Below are positions 63,076-64,000 of a stretch of DNA of 64,000 nucleotides, piece by piece. The stretch is from Fulvitalea axinellae. Lineage in GTDB: Bacteria > Bacteroidota > Bacteroidia > Cytophagales > Cyclobacteriaceae. The translations under genes were made by a program, and so were the position numbers. The stretch covers positions 3,762,010-3,826,009 of the forward strand of contig NZ_AP025314.1 of assembly GCF_036492835.1 (NCBI RefSeq), written 5' to 3'. Under the pieces are notes generated by a model. It searched no databases. It saw nothing but the letters and a program-made list of their open reading frames with translations, and was not told the origin of the DNA. Within the stretch, counting starts at the first letter, position 1. Each line of letters starts with the position of its first letter.

Positions 63076-64000
63076 CTATATCTTCGTTTCAGTCCCCGGA
63101 GGCTTTCCTTCCCCCAAAGCATTTTCACTTATTATCTTCCGCATCTCTTCCCGCATTTCCTCAATCGCTGTCGAGGGCACCCTTACGGGCTTTCGCATCA
63201 GCTCCCGAGCCCATCTCCCAGCTTCTTTTCTCTTTCCTTTCTCCGCATAAAGCTTAGCTAGGAGATAGCAGGGAAAGAAGCGGGAGGGCACCATAGCCAA
63301 TGCCTTTTTATAAGCCTCCTTCGCTTCGGCGGTCCGGTCAAGAGCCTTATAACAATCACCCAAAGAGGTTTGCGCAACGGTGCTACCCTCCAAGGCCACG
63401 GCTTTTTGGAGCGTCGCCAAGGCTTCTTCCCATCTCTCGCACATCGCCAGGGCCTTACCGTATTGCAGAAGGAAGGCTCCGTCGGAGCCCAAAACCTTTT
63501 CACAACTCTGGAAGTCCTCCGCCGCCATTTGGAAGTCACCGTAACGATAATCCCAATCGGCCGTTTTCCATGTCCGAAAAGCCTCTTGGACACTATTCCC
63601 TTTCCAAACCAAGACTGCTCCCAGCATCAAAGCTCCGGACACCGTTAAGGCTCTCGCAAAGACAGGCCAGAAGGCATACCCCAAACGCACCTTTGAAACT
63701 TTGTCAGTCATTATAGCCAAGGCCATAACGACAGCCACCTTGGTCGACAATATTTGCTCGGGGTAAGCGAAGAGTCCGAAAACGAAGACGGCTAAGAGTA
63801 TCATTCCTCCGAACAGGGTAAGCGGTGAACGAATTCGTTTACGGCCCAAAAGCACATAGAGTAGCACCACCACCAAAAGCAACCCTGTCAAGCCCTCTTC
63901 CGCCACAAACTGCAGGGGGGCGTTGAAGGCGTACCGCACGTTATCGGCCAGATAAGCCTCCAGCACATCTTCCTTACCCTGGAAATAATCGGCCTGATAG
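63076..64000 (-). CDS. O-antigen ligase-like membrane protein with TPR tail (partial, C-terminal part)
   Basis: The reading frame is open from the window edge to a stop at 63076; only the C-terminal ~307 codons are in view. Upstream codons give YQADYFQGKEDVLEAYLADNVRYAFN, the typical YF...ADN-YAFN segment of O-antigen ligase/WaaL-like proteins in such clusters. Several transmembrane helices follow (LTGLLLVVVLLYVLLG, LFGGMILLAVFVFGLF, and others), then TPR-like helical repeats (about WKTADWDYRYGDFQMAAEDFQSCEKVLG, WEEALATLQKAVAL, TAEAKEAYKKALAMVPSRFFPCYLLAKLYAEKG). It probably starts the cluster transcript beyond the window. Confidence 0.82.
   Translation of the reverse strand, partial: YQADYFQGKEDVLEAYLADNVRYAFNAPLQFVAEEGLTGLLLVVVLLYVLLGRKRIRSPLTLFGGMILLAVFVFGLFAYPEQILSTKVAVVMALAIMTDKVSKVRLGYAFWPVFARALTVSGALMLGAVLVWKGNSVQEAFRTWKTADWDYRYGDFQMAAEDFQSCEKVLGSDGAFLLQYGKALAMCERWEEALATLQKAVALEGSTVAQTSLGDCYKALDRTAEAKEAYKKALAMVPSRFFPCYLLAKLYAEKGKRKEAGRWARELMRKPVRVPSTAIEEMREEMRKIISENALGEGKPPGTETKI

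Overview
The window looks like a chromosomal segment of a gliding, aerobic, probably marine member of the Bacteroidota (Cytophagales-like). The evidence is an alternative complex III / cytochrome oxidase operon, the gliding lipoprotein gene gldH, a nusB-yajC-ybbR-coaE housekeeping operon, GT3 glycogen synthase, DUF2723 and LptF-type envelope proteins, many lipoprotein signals, and promoters of the Bacteroidota type (TTTG about 19-20 bp upstream of TAnnTTTG). No rRNA, tRNA, CRISPR array, prophage or intact insertion sequence was found. One MITE-like element is present.

Layout. 0-11.6 kb (minus): actABCDEF-coxB-coxA, an electron transfer chain from quinol to oxygen. 12.2-15.7 kb (plus): aconitase and an orphan protein that may be effector-like. 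15.9-21.4 kb: a GH127-type glycosidase facing a large lipoprotein glycosidase. Between them is a 744-bp spacer holding ten degenerate 22-nt tandem repeats. 21.6-23.9 kb (minus): a SUI1-type factor and an ABC exporter. 24.0-29.5 kb (plus): leucine dehydrogenase, then nusB-ytxH-DUF1573-yajC-ybbR-coaE. 29.6-35.1 kb (minus): cysCDN sulfate activation, lptF and tgt. 35.3-43.4 kb (mostly plus): a GT2 glycosyltransferase overlapping a sigma factor, rsmG, a DUF2723 protein, csaA (minus), and a SAM-I riboswitch controlling a PLP sulfhydrylase. 43.5-47.9 kb: gldH-ricT (minus) and glycogen synthase (plus). 48.0-64.0 kb: one uninterrupted run of minus-strand genes.

That last run is the most interesting part. 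In transcription order it holds an O-antigen-ligase/TPR membrane protein (cut by the window edge), an NVEALA-type 85-residue secreted peptide, a BF3164-type beta-propeller lipoprotein, a CxxC thioredoxin-like lipoprotein, a type I signal peptidase and a transglutaminase-like lipoprotein. A lipoprotein adaptor, two RND permeases and a TolC-like channel follow. The peptide ends in two copies of a C-x8-C motif spaced exactly 20 residues apart. The lipoprotein genes of this cluster look AT-richer than the rest of the window, and a 164-bp element with 20-bp perfect inverted repeats and a 9-bp target duplication sits just upstream of the propeller gene. I read the cluster as a candidate system for making, folding, cropping and displaying or exporting a disulfide-rich peptide. 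This is inference from gene content.

Limits: no alignments or searches were run. Family names rest on recognisable motifs, base composition was judged by eye, and start codons were revised where a signal peptide, promoter or terminator indicated it.
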